The position numbers and the translations under genes were made by a program. A DNA stretch of 64,000 nucleotides from contig NZ_NNBP01000006.1 in the NCBI RefSeq assembly GCF_002803155.1, positions 173,786-237,785 on the forward strand, read 5' to 3'. This document shows positions 49,660 through 60,100 of the stretch, in pieces (the stretch's first letter is position 1; each line of letters opens with the position of its first letter). The DNA comes from Streptomyces sp. CB02959 (GTDB lineage: Bacteria > Actinomycetota > Actinomycetes > Streptomycetales > Streptomycetaceae). The notes under the pieces were generated by a model, which worked only from the letters and a program-made list of their open reading frames with translations, was not told the origin of the DNA and ran no database searches.

Positions 49660-50760
49660 ATGGCGCTACGACAGATGCCCCGCGGGGCACGGCGAATGAC
49701 CCACCTGGGGTGCGCGGCGGCGGTCCTGGCCGGCGTACTTGCCGCGGCCCCACCGTCCCAGGCCGCACCGGACCGGGACGACGATGTGCTCGTCGTCCAG
49801 CCCGGTCAATCGATCCAGCGGGCGGTGGACGCGGCCCGACCGGGCGACACGGTGGTGCTGCTGCCCGGCGTGTACCGCGAGAGCGTGCTGATCAACAAGT
49901 CACACCTGCTGCTCCGCGGGGTCGGCGGGGAAACCGTTCTCGCCCCGCCCGCCACCCGGGCCGAGAACGCCTGCGGGCAGACCGGCGACGGCATCTGCGT
50001 CACCGGGGGCCCCGGTGGCCCGCTCACCGACGTCCACCTGCAGTCGCTGACCGTCGAGGGGTTCCGGCGGAACGGCGTGTGGGCCTCCGGCACCGAGGGG
50101 CTGACGGTGCACCACGTCACCGCGCGGCACAACGGCCAGTGGGGCGTCGCGCTGGAGAAGTCGGTGCGCAGCCTGCTCCAGGACAACATCGCGACGGAGA
50201 ACGGCGACGCCGGGATCTTCCTGGCCAACGTGGTCGCGGAGGAGGGCGGGGCGCTCGACACCCAGCGCACCCGGCTCGTCGAGAACCGGCTCGGCGGCAA
50301 CCGCATCGGCATCACCGCCCGGCGGGTCCGCAACCTCCTGATCGCCCACAACGACGTGGTCGGGAACTGCGCGGGGGTGTTCGTGGTCGGCGACGAGGGG
50401 CACCCCAAGGCCGGCGCGCTCACGGTCCGGGACAACGAGGTCTCCCGGAACAACAAGTTCTGCCCGGCGACCAAGCGCCTGGCGTTCCTCCAGGGATCCG
50501 GCATCGTCCTCACCGGCACCGAGGACACGCTCGTCCGGCACAACCTGGTCCGGGACAACGTCGGCAAATCGCCTCTCTCGGGCGGCGTGGTGCTCTTCCC
50601 GAGCTTCGTCAAAGCCCTCAACGAGCGCAACGTCATCAGCGACAACGTGGTGCTGCGGAACGCCCCGGCGGACCTGGTCAACGCGGATCCGGCCGGACAG
50701 CAGAACGTCTTCCTCCGCAACACCTGCCGAACCTCCAAGCCGCCCGGCCTGTGCACATAG
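49660..50760 (+). CDS. Secreted right-handed beta-helix protein
   Basis: The protein has 366 residues. The signal peptide has basic residues, then LGCAAAVLAGVLAAAPPSQA with an AxA-type site. The mature part opens with VVQPGQSIQRAVDAARPGDT, the usual beginning of parallel beta-helix (PbH1/NosD-like) proteins, and continues with Asn/Gly-spaced coils such as NRLGGNRIGITARR and RDNEVSRNNKFC. No lyase or hydrolase catalytic triad is certain. The protein is extracellular and may bind or cleave a polysaccharide. It precedes the pigment-type methyltransferase gene by 70 bases. Confidence 0.88.
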   Translation: MALRQMPRGARRMTHLGCAAAVLAGVLAAAPPSQAAPDRDDDVLVVQPGQSIQRAVDAARPGDTVVLLPGVYRESVLINKSHLLLRGVGGETVLAPPATRAENACGQTGDGICVTGGPGGPLTDVHLQSLTVEGFRRNGVWASGTEGLTVHHVTARHNGQWGVALEKSVRSLLQDNIATENGDAGIFLANVVAEEGGALDTQRTRLVENRLGGNRIGITARRVRNLLIAHNDVVGNCAGVFVVGDEGHPKAGALTVRDNEVSRNNKFCPATKRLAFLQGSGIVLTGTEDTLVRHNLVRDNVGKSPLSGGVVLFPSFVKALNERNVISDNVVLRNAPADLVNADPAGQQNVFLRNTCRTSKPPGLCT

Positions 50761-50830
50761 CGGCGCCGGCCGCGCGGCGGCGGTGCCGGCGACAACGCCC
50801 ATGCGAACGTCAACGGGAGAAAGAGGCGGA

Positions 50831-51862
50831 ATGACCACCGTGAGCCCCACCCCCCAGCCCGCCATGCGGCTGCGGGAACTCATCTTCGGCGCCGCGTGTG
50901 CGGCAGCCGTCCGGGCCACCGCCCGGCTCGGTGTCGCCGACGCGCTGGGCGAGCAGCCCACCACCGTGGAGGAGCTGGCCGCCACGGTGGACACCGAACC
51001 ACGGCCCCTGCAGCGGATGTTGCGGGCGCTGGCCTGCTACGGGATCTTCCAGGAGACCTCGGACGGGAAGTTCGCCCACACCGAGATGTCGCGACTGCTG
51101 CGGGAGGACACCCCGAACAGCCTGCGGTACATCTCGCTGTGGTGCACCGAACCGTGGACGTGGGAGGCGTGGCCGCGGCTGGACGACGCGGTGCGCTCCG
51201 GCCGGAACGTCTTCGACGACCTCTACGGCAAGGGGTTCTTCGACTACCTGCACGAGGACGCCCAGGACTCCGCGCAGGTCTTCAACCGCGCGATGACCAC
51301 CTCCAGCAAGCAGTCGGCCCGCGACATCGCCGAACTCCTCGACCTGACCGGGGTGTCCTCGGTCGCCGACATCGGCGGCGGGCAGGGGCACGTCCTGGCC
51401 GGTCTACTGGAGAAGTACCCCTCGCTGAACGGCGCCCTGCTCGACCTGCCGTCGGTGGTGGAGAACGCCGACCCCCGGCTGCGGGACGGCGGTCCGCTGG
51501 CCGACCGGGCGCGGATCGTGCCCGGCGACTGCCGCGACGACATCCCCGTCCAGGCCGACCTGTACATCATCAAGAACATCCTGGAATGGGACGACGACAG
51601 CACCCGCCGGACGCTGCGGAAGGTCGTCGAGGTGGCCCGGCCCGGTGCCCGGGTCGTGGTCATCGAGAACCTCGTCGACGACAGCCCGTCGATGAAGTTC
51701 ACCACCGCCATGGACCTGCTGCTGCTCCTGAACGTGGGCGGGGCCAAGCACTCCAAGGAGAGCCTGGTCCGCCACATGGCCGAGGCCGGGCTGCTGGTCC
51801 ACGACATCCTGGTGGTCAACCCGTATCTGCACGCCTTCGAGTGCACCGTCCCCGCCGGCTGA
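50831..51862 (+). CDS. O-methyltransferase next to whiE cluster
   Basis: The protein has 343 residues from ATG 50831 behind AGAGGCGG. The N-terminal dimerisation winged helix has AVRATARLGVADALGEQPTT. The SAM motif is VADIGGGQGHVLAGLLEK, and the catalytic region IIKNILEWDDDSTRR has Glu-Trp where the usual His-Asp of plant-type O-methyltransferases stands. Relatives methylate aromatic polyketides (TcmN C-terminal domain, TcmO). It converges on the whiE cyclase gene across a shared terminator, so it may decorate the spore pigment (inference). Confidence 0.87.
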   Translation: MTTVSPTPQPAMRLRELIFGAACAAAVRATARLGVADALGEQPTTVEELAATVDTEPRPLQRMLRALACYGIFQETSDGKFAHTEMSRLLREDTPNSLRYISLWCTEPWTWEAWPRLDDAVRSGRNVFDDLYGKGFFDYLHEDAQDSAQVFNRAMTTSSKQSARDIAELLDLTGVSSVADIGGGQGHVLAGLLEKYPSLNGALLDLPSVVENADPRLRDGGPLADRARIVPGDCRDDIPVQADLYIIKNILEWDDDSTRRTLRKVVEVARPGARVVVIENLVDDSPSMKFTTAMDLLLLLNVGGAKHSKESLVRHMAEAGLLVHDILVVNPYLHAFECTVPAG

Positions 51863-51911
51863 GCCGACATGGCGCACGGGCGGAGCCGGCCCGCGGCGGC
51901 CGGCACGGCGG

Positions 51912-51943
51912 CGGCCTCCCCGCAGGACATGACGGGGAGGCCG
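51912..51943. terminator. Bidirectional terminator, methyltransferase/whiE
   Basis: CGGCCTCCCCG (51912-51922) and CGGGGAGGCCG (51933-51943) form a perfect 11-bp stem with a 10-base loop between convergent genes. Confidence 0.8.
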
Positions 51944-51964
51944 GCCACCGTGCGCCGGTCCGGA

Positions 51965-52297
51965 TCAGCCGGCGCCGTCCCGCTCCCAGCAGTAGAACTC
52001 CTGGGCCATCGCGTCCTTGGGACTGCGCCAGGTCTCCGGGTCGTACGCGCTGACGTACGCGGACAGCTTCTGGCTGACGGCCTGGAACTCCGGGTGCTGG
52101 TGCGCCTTGGCGATCTCCGGGCCGGGCGGCAGGTCGGACTCGATGAGGTGCAGGTACACGTCACCGAACTGGAACAGCTTCCGCCGGTTGACGCCCACCA
52201 GGTGGGGCAGCTCCGTACGGTCCGAGGCCGCGAAGACCTCGGCGATGTCGGGAGCCGAGCCCGGCTTCATCCGGGCGACGATCAGAGCGTGGTGCAT
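51965..52297 (-). CDS. whiE-ORFVII: TcmI-type polyketide cyclase (WhiE ORFVII)
   Basis: The protein has 110 residues, a dimeric ferredoxin-like fold of the TcmI family: HHALIVARMKPGSAPDIAEV, HLVGVNRRKLFQFGDVYLHL and a C-terminal AMAQEFYCWERDG. It closes late rings of the aromatic polyketide. It is the last gene of the leftward whiE operon, 56 bases after the aromatase/cyclase gene. Confidence 0.92.
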   Translation of the reverse strand: MHHALIVARMKPGSAPDIAEVFAASDRTELPHLVGVNRRKLFQFGDVYLHLIESDLPPGPEIAKAHQHPEFQAVSQKLSAYVSAYDPETWRSPKDAMAQEFYCWERDGAG

Positions 52298-52353
52298 CGG
52301 GAGGTTCCCTTCGTTGCCGCCGGGCGGCGGTCCGGAGTCGGGCCGGCGGGGCG

Positions 52354-53128
<775 letters not shown>

Positions 53129-53140
53129 GGCAATCTCCTC

Positions 53141-54391
53141 TCAGGAGGGGGACTTCTCGCACCGGCGCAGCACCATCGCCGCGTTGGAGCCCATCAGTCC
53201 CCGGCTCAGCACCAGCGCCGTCTGCAGCTCGGCGGACCGGGACTTGCCGGTCACCACGTCGAGATCCACGGTGACGTCGACGACGTTGGGGGTCGGCGGC
53301 ACGACGGAGCCCTCCATGGAGAGCACCGCGGCCGCGATGTCCAGTACGGGGGCGCCGCAGTACGCGCGGCCGATACCGGTCTTGGGCGCGGTCACCGGGA
53401 CCTCGGCGGCGTGCCGGCCCAGGGCGTCGGCCAGTGCCAGCGCCTCGGCCCGGTCCGCCGAGGCCACCCCGAGGGCGTCCGCGAACACCACGTCGATCTC
53501 CTCGGGGGCGCACCCGGCGTCGGCCAGCGCGCCCTCGATCGCCCGGGCCAGTCCCTCCCGGGACGCCTCCCAGAGGGCGGCGCCGGTGAAGGTGGCGGCA
53601 TGGCCGGCCACCACGGCCCGGGGCCGGGAACCGCGCTCCTCGGCGGCCGACCGCTCCTCGACGACCAGCATCGCGCCACCCTCGGCGGGCACGAACCCGC
53701 ACGCCGCGCGGGTGAACGGGCGGTAGGCGCGGTCCGGTTCGTCGGACCGGCTGAGATCCTCGTACCCGAGCTGGCAGACCACCGAGTACGGGGCCAGCGG
53801 GGCCTCGGCGGCACCCACCACCACCGCAGCGGTGCCGCGGCGGATGCTGCGGGTGGCGTGCGCCAGTGCGTCCAGTCCGCCTGCCTCGTCGCTGGCCACC
53901 ACACCGCACGGCCCCTTGAAGCCGCCGCGGATGGAGATCTGGCCGGTGCTGGCCGCGTAGAACCAGGCGATGGACTGGTACGGGCCGACGTGGCGCGAGC
54001 CCTGACCCCACAGGTGCTGTAGCTCCCGCTGGCCGAACTCGCCGCCGCCGGAGCCGGCCGCGGTCACCACCCCCACCGCGAACGGTGAGCGGTTGTAGTC
54101 GGCCCGGCCCAGCAGGGCGTCGTCCAACGCGAGGTTGGCCGCGGCCATCGCGAAGTGCGTGAACCGGTCGGTCTGGACGAGGAACCGCTCCTCGATCAGC
54201 TCTGCCGGATGGAAGTCGCGGACCTCTCCGGCCACCTTGAGCGGCAGGTCCTCGCAGCCTTCGCGGGTGACCGTGTCGAGAACGCTGATGCCCTCCTTGG
54301 TGGCCTTCCAGAATGCTTCGGTGTTGGCCCCGTTGGGGGCGATCACACCGATGCCGGTGACGACGGAACAACGTTCGTGCGGGGAGTTCAT
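53141..54391 (-). CDS. whiE-ORFIV: Chain length factor/KS-beta (WhiE ORFIV)
   Basis: The protein has 416 residues from ATG 54391, overlapping the KS-alpha stop by ATGA. It has the ketosynthase fold, but the nucleophile position aligned with KS-alpha Cys169 is Glu169 ([14 protein letters not shown]), as expected for an inactive partner, although Gln is the commoner replacement. The last part includes [17 protein letters not shown]. It pairs with KS-alpha and sets polyketide chain length. Confidence 0.94.
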   Translation of the reverse strand: MNSPHERCSVVTGIGVIAPNGANTEAFWKATKEGISVLDTVTREGCEDLPLKVAGEVRDFHPAELIEERFLVQTDRFTHFAMAAANLALDDALLGRADYNRSPFAVGVVTAAGSGGGEFGQRELQHLWGQGSRHVGPYQSIAWFYAASTGQISIRGGFKGPCGVVASDEAGGLDALAHATRSIRRGTAAVVVGAAEAPLAPYSVVCQLGYEDLSRSDEPDRAYRPFTRAACGFVPAEGGAMLVVEERSAAEERGSRPRAVVAGHAATFTGAALWEASREGLARAIEGALADAGCAPEEIDVVFADALGVASADRAEALALADALGRHAAEVPVTAPKTGIGRAYCGAPVLDIAAAVLSMEGSVVPPTPNVVDVTVDLDVVTGKSRSAELQTALVLSRGLMGSNAAMVLRRCEKSPS

Positions 54392-55656
54392 CTCGGCCTC
54401 CCACCCGGCCTGGTCAGGACCACGGCTGACTGGAACCCGCCGAATCCGCTGCCCACGGACAGCACCGACCGCAGCGGCACTTCCCGTGCGGTCTTCGGCA
54501 CGTAGTCGAGGTCGCACTCCGGGTCCGGGGTCTCGTAGTTGGCGGTCGGAGGGACCACCTGGTGGGTCAGCGCCAGGACGCAGGCGACGATCTCGATCGC
54601 CCCGATCGCGCCCAGCGAGTGGCCCACCATCGATTTGATCGAGCTCATCGGCACCTTGTAGGCGTGGTCACCCAGCGACTTCTTGACCGCGGCGGTCTCG
54701 TGGCGGTCGTTCTGCTGGGTGCCCGAGCCGTGCGCGTTGACGTAGTCGACCTGGGTGCGGTCGAGCTGCGCATGGCCCAGCGAGCGGTTGATCGCCTCGG
54801 CCATCTCCAGACCTTCCTGGGTCAGGCCGGTCATGTGGTAGGCGTTGCCGAAGGTGGCGTAGCCGCGGATCTCGCAGTGGATGGTGGCACCGCGGGCCCG
54901 GGCGTGCTCCAGTTCCTCCAGGACGAGGACGGCGCCGCCCTCCCCCATGACGAACCCGTCGCGCCGGGCGTCGAACGGCCGGGAGGCGTGTGCGGGGTCG
55001 TCGTTGTTCGCGGAGGTCGCCTTGATCGCGTCGAAGCAGGCCACCGTGATCGGGGAGATCGGCGAGTCCGAGGCGCCGGCGACGCAGACGTCGGCCCGGC
55101 CCTCCTCGATGGAGTGGAAGGCATAACCGATCGCGTCGAGGCCGGAGGTGCAGCCCGTCGAGACGGTCTGCACCGGGCCGTGCGCGCCGATCTGCTCCGC
55201 CACCGCGGACGCCAGCGAACTGGGCGAGAACGCCCGGTGCAGATGGGGTCCGGCGGGCCGGTGGTCCACGTCCCAGCGGCGGCCGGACTCGCTGACCGCC
55301 ACGTAGTCGTGCTCCAGGCGCGTGGTGCCGCCGACCGCGGTGCCCAGGGACACCCCGATCCGCCACGGGTCCTCCCGCTCCATGTCCAGACCGGCCTCCC
55401 GCAGCGCCTCCGCCGCGGCGACCAGCGCGAACTGGACGTACCGGTCCGACTTCGCCACCTGCTCCTCGTCCAGCCCGTGCTCGGCCGGATCGAAATCGCA
55501 CTCGGCGGCGATCCGGGACCGGAAGCCGGTCGGGTCGAAGAGGGTGATGCCACGAGTGGCCGTCCGCCCGGTGGACAGCAGGTCCCAGAAAGCCGGGATG
55601 CCCACGCCGCCCGGGGCGACGATGCCGATACCGGTGACCGCCACGCGGCGGGTCAT
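54388..55656 (-). CDS. whiE-ORFIII: Ketosynthase alpha (WhiE ORFIII)
   Basis: The protein has 422 residues. The active Cys169 is in [18 protein letters not shown]. The catalytic His residues are in [12 protein letters not shown] and [13 protein letters not shown]. It condenses malonyl units on the ACP with the neighbouring chain length factor. It overlaps both neighbours (ATGA at 54388 and 55653), so the KS pair and the cupin are translated together. Confidence 0.96.
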   Translation of the reverse strand: MTRRVAVTGIGIVAPGGVGIPAFWDLLSTGRTATRGITLFDPTGFRSRIAAECDFDPAEHGLDEEQVAKSDRYVQFALVAAAEALREAGLDMEREDPWRIGVSLGTAVGGTTRLEHDYVAVSESGRRWDVDHRPAGPHLHRAFSPSSLASAVAEQIGAHGPVQTVSTGCTSGLDAIGYAFHSIEEGRADVCVAGASDSPISPITVACFDAIKATSANNDDPAHASRPFDARRDGFVMGEGGAVLVLEELEHARARGATIHCEIRGYATFGNAYHMTGLTQEGLEMAEAINRSLGHAQLDRTQVDYVNAHGSGTQQNDRHETAAVKKSLGDHAYKVPMSSIKSMVGHSLGAIGAIEIVACVLALTHQVVPPTANYETPDPECDLDYVPKTAREVPLRSVLSVGSGFGGFQSAVVLTRPGGRPR

Positions 55657-56087
55657 GACACCGGCTCCGGACGTTCGGGTGGGGCGACCGGTGTGCCCTC
55701 CTCCGTGCCCTCCGTGTCCACGTGGCCCAGCTCCGGACGCGGCGCCAGCGGGCCCAGGTGGAAGACCATCCGGGCCTCGGTGTTCCCGACGTTGCGGAAG
55801 CGGTGCCGCATGTACGGCGGGATCATCAGCCCCTGGTCCGGCCGCAGCGGCAGGGTCTCCCCGTCGAGGTCGACCTCCAGGGCGCCCTGGACGACGTAGA
55901 CGAACTCCTCGGAGTACGGGTGGTAGTGCTCGCCGATGCGCTCGCCGGGCTGGACCAGTGCCATGCCCATGAAGCCGCTCGTGGCGCCCACCACGCCGGG
56001 TGTCAGCATCGCGCGCAGATCACCTCCGCGCCGGCGGTTGGGCTGGGTCTCGCTGAGGTCCACGATGCGTGGGCGGTGCGTGGTCAT
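55653..56087 (-). CDS. whiE-ORFII: Cupin protein (WhiE ORFII)
   Basis: The protein has 144 residues. Cupin motif 1 is [20 protein letters not shown], with metal-type His and Glu, and motif 2 is [18 protein letters not shown] homologue is found in most spore-pigment clusters just before KS-alpha. Its exact reaction is unclear; it may help cyclise or oxidise the polyketide. Confidence 0.92.
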   Translation of the reverse strand: MTTHRPRIVDLSETQPNRRRGGDLRAMLTPGVVGATSGFMGMALVQPGERIGEHYHPYSEEFVYVVQGALEVDLDGETLPLRPDQGLMIPPYMRHRFRNVGNTEARMVFHLGPLAPRPELGHVDTEGTEEGTPVAPPERPEPVS

Positions 56088-56184
56088 GGCTGATTCCTCC
56101 AGGGGCGTGATGCCGGCGGATGAAGGGGTGCGGGCGGTGGGGCCTGGTACGGCCCGAGGGCCCGCCGGTCGGCGACCGACGCGG

Positions 56185-57306
56185 TCAGGCGTCCGCTGCC
56201 CGGCGGTCGGTGATGAGGTCCATGTCGGCGCGGGCCAGGAAGTGGGCGAGCTCGCGGTCGGTGGTCAGACCGCCGGCCACGTCGCCGTCGAGCAGCCGCC
56301 GCAGCACGGCGAGCTTGCGGGGGCCACGGGCGCCGAGGGACACCAGCGGGTCACGGTCGATGGGGACCCGCAGGTCGACGAGGCGGACGACGATGTCGTC
56401 GCGCTGGAAGACCGTGCTGCCGTAGACGGGGGACGCCGGGTCGTCGGCGGCCATCTCGTCCTGACGGGCCAGCATCTTGGCCAGCGTCAGGCCCGAGCCG
56501 GGCTTGGCCGGGTAGAACAGCGCGTGCCGCGACACGTCCGCGGGCTCCTGGCCACCGGCCGCCACATGGTGCACCGCGGGCAGCGCGGCGCGGGTGAAGA
56601 ACACCCGGGCGGAGTTGGGGTCGTCGAGGTCCCGGTCCTGTTCCAGGTAGGGGTTGATGGCCTCCTCGACGGCCCGGACCTCGGGCTGCCGGGAGACGTG
56701 CCGCAGCGCGGCGATCAGGTCGCCCTGCACCTCGATGGCCCGCACCACGCGGTTGCCGTACATGAACAGGGAGGTGCGGCGCAGCCGGGTCGTGTCGTCG
56801 ACCCGGGCCGCCGGGGAGGTGTAGCCGGAGAGGATGTCGGCCACCATCGCTTCGCTGCCCGGCTTCACGGTGAAGGTGAGGGCGTGCCGGACCACTCCGT
56901 CCCCGACGCGGGGGTCGGCCTGCAGCCGGCCCTTGACCGGCTCGGGGGCGGCGACGGCTTCGTTGGAGGTCTCGCGCAGAACGCTGAAGCGGAGGGAACG
57001 GGTGTCGCGCACACAGCCGTGCAGCGGCTGCACCATCTTGACGTGCTCCTCGCTGTTGACCCAGGCGAGGAACGGCGGCGCGCTCTCCCACTCACTGGTG
57101 ATCAACCACTGGGAGGGGTTCTCGATGGACTGGCACAGCTGGTCGGTGATGTGCCCAGGGACGGAGGCCACCTGGTTGCGCAGCTGCTCGTAGGCTTCCA
57201 GGAACTGCTGCTGGGCTCCTTCCTGCAGATCCAGCAGGAGGACGACCCGGAGCCTGGAACCGTCGAAGGCGGACTGCGATATTCGTTCCGACAGCGTTGT
57301 CATCAT
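56185..57306 (-). CDS. whiE-ORFI: SchA/CurD-type protein (WhiE ORFI)
   Basis: The protein has 373 residues made of a dimeric alpha/beta-barrel-type N-terminal half ([20 protein letters not shown]) and a SchA/CurD domain ([20 protein letters not shown], then [20 protein letters not shown] and a second related copy from about 250). It is found only in spore-pigment clusters and is the first gene of the leftward operon. The role is unknown, perhaps a monooxygenase-like or cyclase-assisting function. Confidence 0.92.
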   Translation of the reverse strand: MMTTLSERISQSAFDGSRLRVVLLLDLQEGAQQQFLEAYEQLRNQVASVPGHITDQLCQSIENPSQWLITSEWESAPPFLAWVNSEEHVKMVQPLHGCVRDTRSLRFSVLRETSNEAVAAPEPVKGRLQADPRVGDGVVRHALTFTVKPGSEAMVADILSGYTSPAARVDDTTRLRRTSLFMYGNRVVRAIEVQGDLIAALRHVSRQPEVRAVEEAINPYLEQDRDLDDPNSARVFFTRAALPAVHHVAAGGQEPADVSRHALFYPAKPGSGLTLAKMLARQDEMAADDPASPVYGSTVFQRDDIVVRLVDLRVPIDRDPLVSLGARGPRKLAVLRRLLDGDVAGGLTTDRELAHFLARADMDLITDRRAADA

Positions 57307-57595
57307 CTACGCATCTCCTCCAGGGCACGAGGCCCCTGTGGTGCGTCGTCAGTTCCGGCGCGATCCGGGATTCCGGTGCCGTCCGTTACTCCCGATGCGA
57401 TCCGGTCGACTGAGTCGGATGGGCGAACCTTCGGCCCGGTGTGTCGCGGGGGGAGGGTCCGGATTCGATCGTGGCCAAGACCCACGGCCGGCGCGAGATG
57501 TGTGAGCCATGCAGGTGAACCGTGATGGAAGGCGCCATGGGCCGGGCATGCGTTGCTCCATCTCCCGTACGCACCGCTGGAGCTGGAGCGCACAC

Positions 57596-59233
57596 ATGAA
57601 TCCCAAGGTCGAAGACCGGGTGCCGGTACTGATCGTGGGCGGGTCCCTGGTGGGTCTGTCCGCCTCGTTGTTCCTGGGGCGTCTGGGCGTCCCGCACGTC
57701 CTGGTCGAGAAGCATGCGGACACCTCACGGCATCCACGCGGACGGGGGAACAACGTCCGCACGATGGAGCTGTACCGGGTCGCCGGCGCCGAGGCCCGGA
57801 TCCGGGCGGCGGCCTCGGTCCTCGCCGACAACCACGGGATCCTGCAGGCCCGTTCGCTGACGGGTGACGAGCAGGAGTGGCTGTTCCGGGAGATCGACCC
57901 GGGCGGCGGGCTGGCCAGGTTCAGCCCGTCCGGATGGTGCCTGTGCAGCCAGAACGACCTGGAGCCGGTGCTCCTGCGGTGCGCCCACGAACTCGGCGGC
58001 GACCTGCGGTTCAGCACCGAGCTGATCAGCTGCGACCAGGACGCCGACGGGGTGACCGCGGTCCTCAAGGACCGGGACACCGGTGCGCACACCACCCTCC
58101 GCGCCGACTACCTGATCGCCGCGGACGGCCCCCGCAGCCCCGTGCGGGAACGGCTGGGCATCGGCCAGAGCGGCCCCGGCGACCTCTTCCACAACGTCAG
58201 CATCACCTTCCGGGCCCCCGAGCTCGCGGACGCGGTCGGCGACCGCCGCTTCATCGCCTGCTACCTGACCGGCCCGGAGGCCGACGGGGCCCTGCTGCCG
58301 GTGGACAACCGCGAGCAGTGGGTCTTCCACGCGCCCTGGCACCCCGACCGCGGCGAGACCCTGGAGGACTTCACCGACGAGCGGTGCATCGAGCACATCC
58401 GGCGGGCAACCGGCGTGCCCGGCATGGCCGTTGAGATCACCGGCAAGGCACCCTGGCACGCCGCGGAGCGGGTCGCGCAGCGGTACTCCGCGGGCCGGAT
58501 CTTCCTCGCCGGCGACTCCGCCCACGAGATGTCCCCCACGGGGGCGTTCGGCTCGAACACCGGCATCCAGGACGCGCACAACCTCGCCTGGAAACTCGCC
58601 GCCGTCCTCGACGGTTCCGCGGCCCCGGCGCTGCTGGACACCTACGAGGACGAGCGCCGGCCGGTGGCCGAGGTGACCAGCGCCCGCGCCTCCGCCCGGT
58701 CGGCCGAGCACAGCCACCCCGGCTACGACCCGGCACCCGGTGGCGGCGGCGGACGCCAGCGCGGGGTGCTGACCGTGGCCCTCGGCTACTGCTACCCGCG
58801 GGGCGCGGTCCTCGGCGCCGACCCCGACCTCCCGGTCGTCCCCGAGCGGATGCGGCTGACCGGCGAGCCGGGCACCCGGGCCCCGCACCTGTGGCTGCAC
58901 GCGGACGGGGAGCGGCGCTCCACCCTGGATCTCTACGAGCGGTCGTTCGTCCTGCTGACCGGCACCGAGGACGGCAAGATCTGGCGCGCCGCGGCGGAAG
59001 CCGCCGCCGCGCACTGGTCGGCCCGGCTGGACCACTACCGGATCGGCACCGGCGCCGACGCCGACCTGGTCCCGGAGGACGGCGCCGACTGGGCCGAGGT
59101 GCACGGGGCGACGCCGGAGGGCGCGGTGCTGGTCCGGCCGGACGGATTCGTGGCGTGGCGCGCGGAGGGGCGGGTGGCCGACCCGGAGGGGGCGCTGCGG
59201 GAGGTCCTGGGCGGCCTGCTCCGCCGGGCCTGA
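57596..59233 (+). CDS. whiE-ORFVIII: FAD-dependent polyketide hydroxylase (WhiE ORFVIII)
   Basis: The protein has 545 residues from ATG 57596. The FAD motifs are VLIVGGSLVGLSASLFLGRL, the DG motif YLIAADGPRSPVRE and GRIFLAGDSAHEMSPTGAFG. The C-terminal thioredoxin-like domain is typical of aromatic hydroxylases of the PheA/TetX group. It is divergent from the other whiE genes, as in known spore-pigment loci, where it adds a late hydroxyl group under separate developmental control. The 289-base gap must hold both promoters. Confidence 0.95.
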   Translation: MNPKVEDRVPVLIVGGSLVGLSASLFLGRLGVPHVLVEKHADTSRHPRGRGNNVRTMELYRVAGAEARIRAAASVLADNHGILQARSLTGDEQEWLFREIDPGGGLARFSPSGWCLCSQNDLEPVLLRCAHELGGDLRFSTELISCDQDADGVTAVLKDRDTGAHTTLRADYLIAADGPRSPVRERLGIGQSGPGDLFHNVSITFRAPELADAVGDRRFIACYLTGPEADGALLPVDNREQWVFHAPWHPDRGETLEDFTDERCIEHIRRATGVPGMAVEITGKAPWHAAERVAQRYSAGRIFLAGDSAHEMSPTGAFGSNTGIQDAHNLAWKLAAVLDGSAAPALLDTYEDERRPVAEVTSARASARSAEHSHPGYDPAPGGGGGRQRGVLTVALGYCYPRGAVLGADPDLPVVPERMRLTGEPGTRAPHLWLHADGERRSTLDLYERSFVLLTGTEDGKIWRAAAEAAAAHWSARLDHYRIGTGADADLVPEDGADWAEVHGATPEGAVLVRPDGFVAWRAEGRVADPEGALREVLGGLLRRA

Positions 59234-59268
59234 TCCCGCGCGGCCCCGCGGATCCCACCGACCGCACC

Positions 59269-59310
59269 CCAGGGGCCGGTCGGGCGGTCAGCCGCCCGGC
59301 CGGCCCCTGG
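59269..59310 (+). terminator. Long stem-loop after the hydroxylase gene
   Basis: The outer arms CCAGGGGCCGG (59269-59279) and CCGGCCCCTGG (59300-59310) are continued by CGGGCGG and CCGCCCG with one mismatch around a 4-base loop, giving a stem of about 19 pairs, 36 bases beyond the stop. Confidence 0.85.
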
Positions 59311-59406
59311 AACGTATCTTCTGACCTTCACCGGCCCAGGGGGCATCTGGTGCGCGCACCGGCCCGGTCCCGTACCTCGCGGGGCGAATTGGCGTTGAGT
59401 CCGGAC

Positions 59407-59721
59407 ATGGACGCCAAGAAGACCCCGGGACATCCCTTCCAGCGCATCTCGCTCCCGCACCAGCCGCCCCGGCTTCCGCCGTCCGGCGCCCGCCGCCGTC
59501 GCCGTCGCGCCGAGGAGGACACCCCGATCTTCGACCAGTTGCTCAAGGAGTGGCGGGCGGGCGCGCTGCGGCCGATGGTCACCTGGCCGGCCGACGATCC
59601 CGGGAAGATCAGACCGGGCACGGTTGTTGGGGGCGAGGACGGATGTCCCCGTCCACGGAACCGCACTGAGGAGCCCGAGCATGAGCCTGTACGACATCCC
59701 GCTGCGCACCCTGACCGGTGA
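59407..59721 (+). CDS. Possible small basic protein
   Basis: This is a 104-residue frame from ATG 59407. The first part (MDAKKTPGHPFQRISLPHQP) and EEDTPIFDQLLKEWRAGALR look like real protein, but the ribosome site is weak and the last 41 bases overlap the peroxidase gene in another frame. No family is recognised. Confidence 0.4.
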   Translation: MDAKKTPGHPFQRISLPHQPPRLPPSGARRRRRRAEEDTPIFDQLLKEWRAGALRPMVTWPADDPGKIRPGTVVGGEDGCPRPRNRTEEPEHEPVRHPAAHPDR

Positions 59722-60100
59722 GCCCGCTTCCCTCGCCGACTACCGGGGCAAGGCCCTGCTGGTGGTGAACGTGGCGTCCAAGTGCGGGCTGACCCCGCAG
59801 TACACGGGACTGGAGCAGCTCCAGCAGCGGTTCGCCGACCGCGGTTTCAGCGTGCTGGGCTTCCCCAGCAACCAGTTCGCGGGCCAGGAGCCCGGCACGG
59901 CCGAGGAGATCGCCACCTTCTGCTCGACGACATACGGCGTCAGCTTCCCGCTGTTCGAGAAGACCGACGTCAACGGCGAGCACCGGCACCCGCTGTACGC
60001 CGAGCTGACCGGCACCGCGGACGCCGAGGGCGCGGCGGGCGATGTCCAGTGGAACTTCGAGGGTTTCGTCTCTAATGAACGTCACGCCTTGGCGGCGTGA
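59681..60100 (+). pseudogene. Glutathione peroxidase, 3' end replaced by integrated element
   Basis: The first 127 or so residues are a normal bacterial glutathione peroxidase/thioredoxin peroxidase: the nucleophile Cys in NVASKCGLTPQYTGLEQLQQ, the Gln in GFPSNQFAGQEPG, and the Trp in VQWNFE. Family members continue about 30 residues after WNFE with KFLV and a C-terminal helix. Here the sequence turns abruptly into GFVSNERHALAA and stops at 60100, inside the 3' end of the recombinase gene. The gene has evidently been split by site-specific integration, and the missing tail should lie at the far end of the element. The truncated protein may retain the active site, but stability is doubtful. 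Confidence 0.88.
60055..60081. other. Chromosome/element junction (attL)
   Basis: Peroxidase coding similarity ends about here (after GTGGAACTTCGAG), and the recombinase stop codon is at 60082. The crossover is therefore within roughly this stretch, which includes GGTTTCGTCTCTAATGAACG. The exact core dinucleotide cannot be fixed without the other end or an empty site. Confidence 0.7.
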
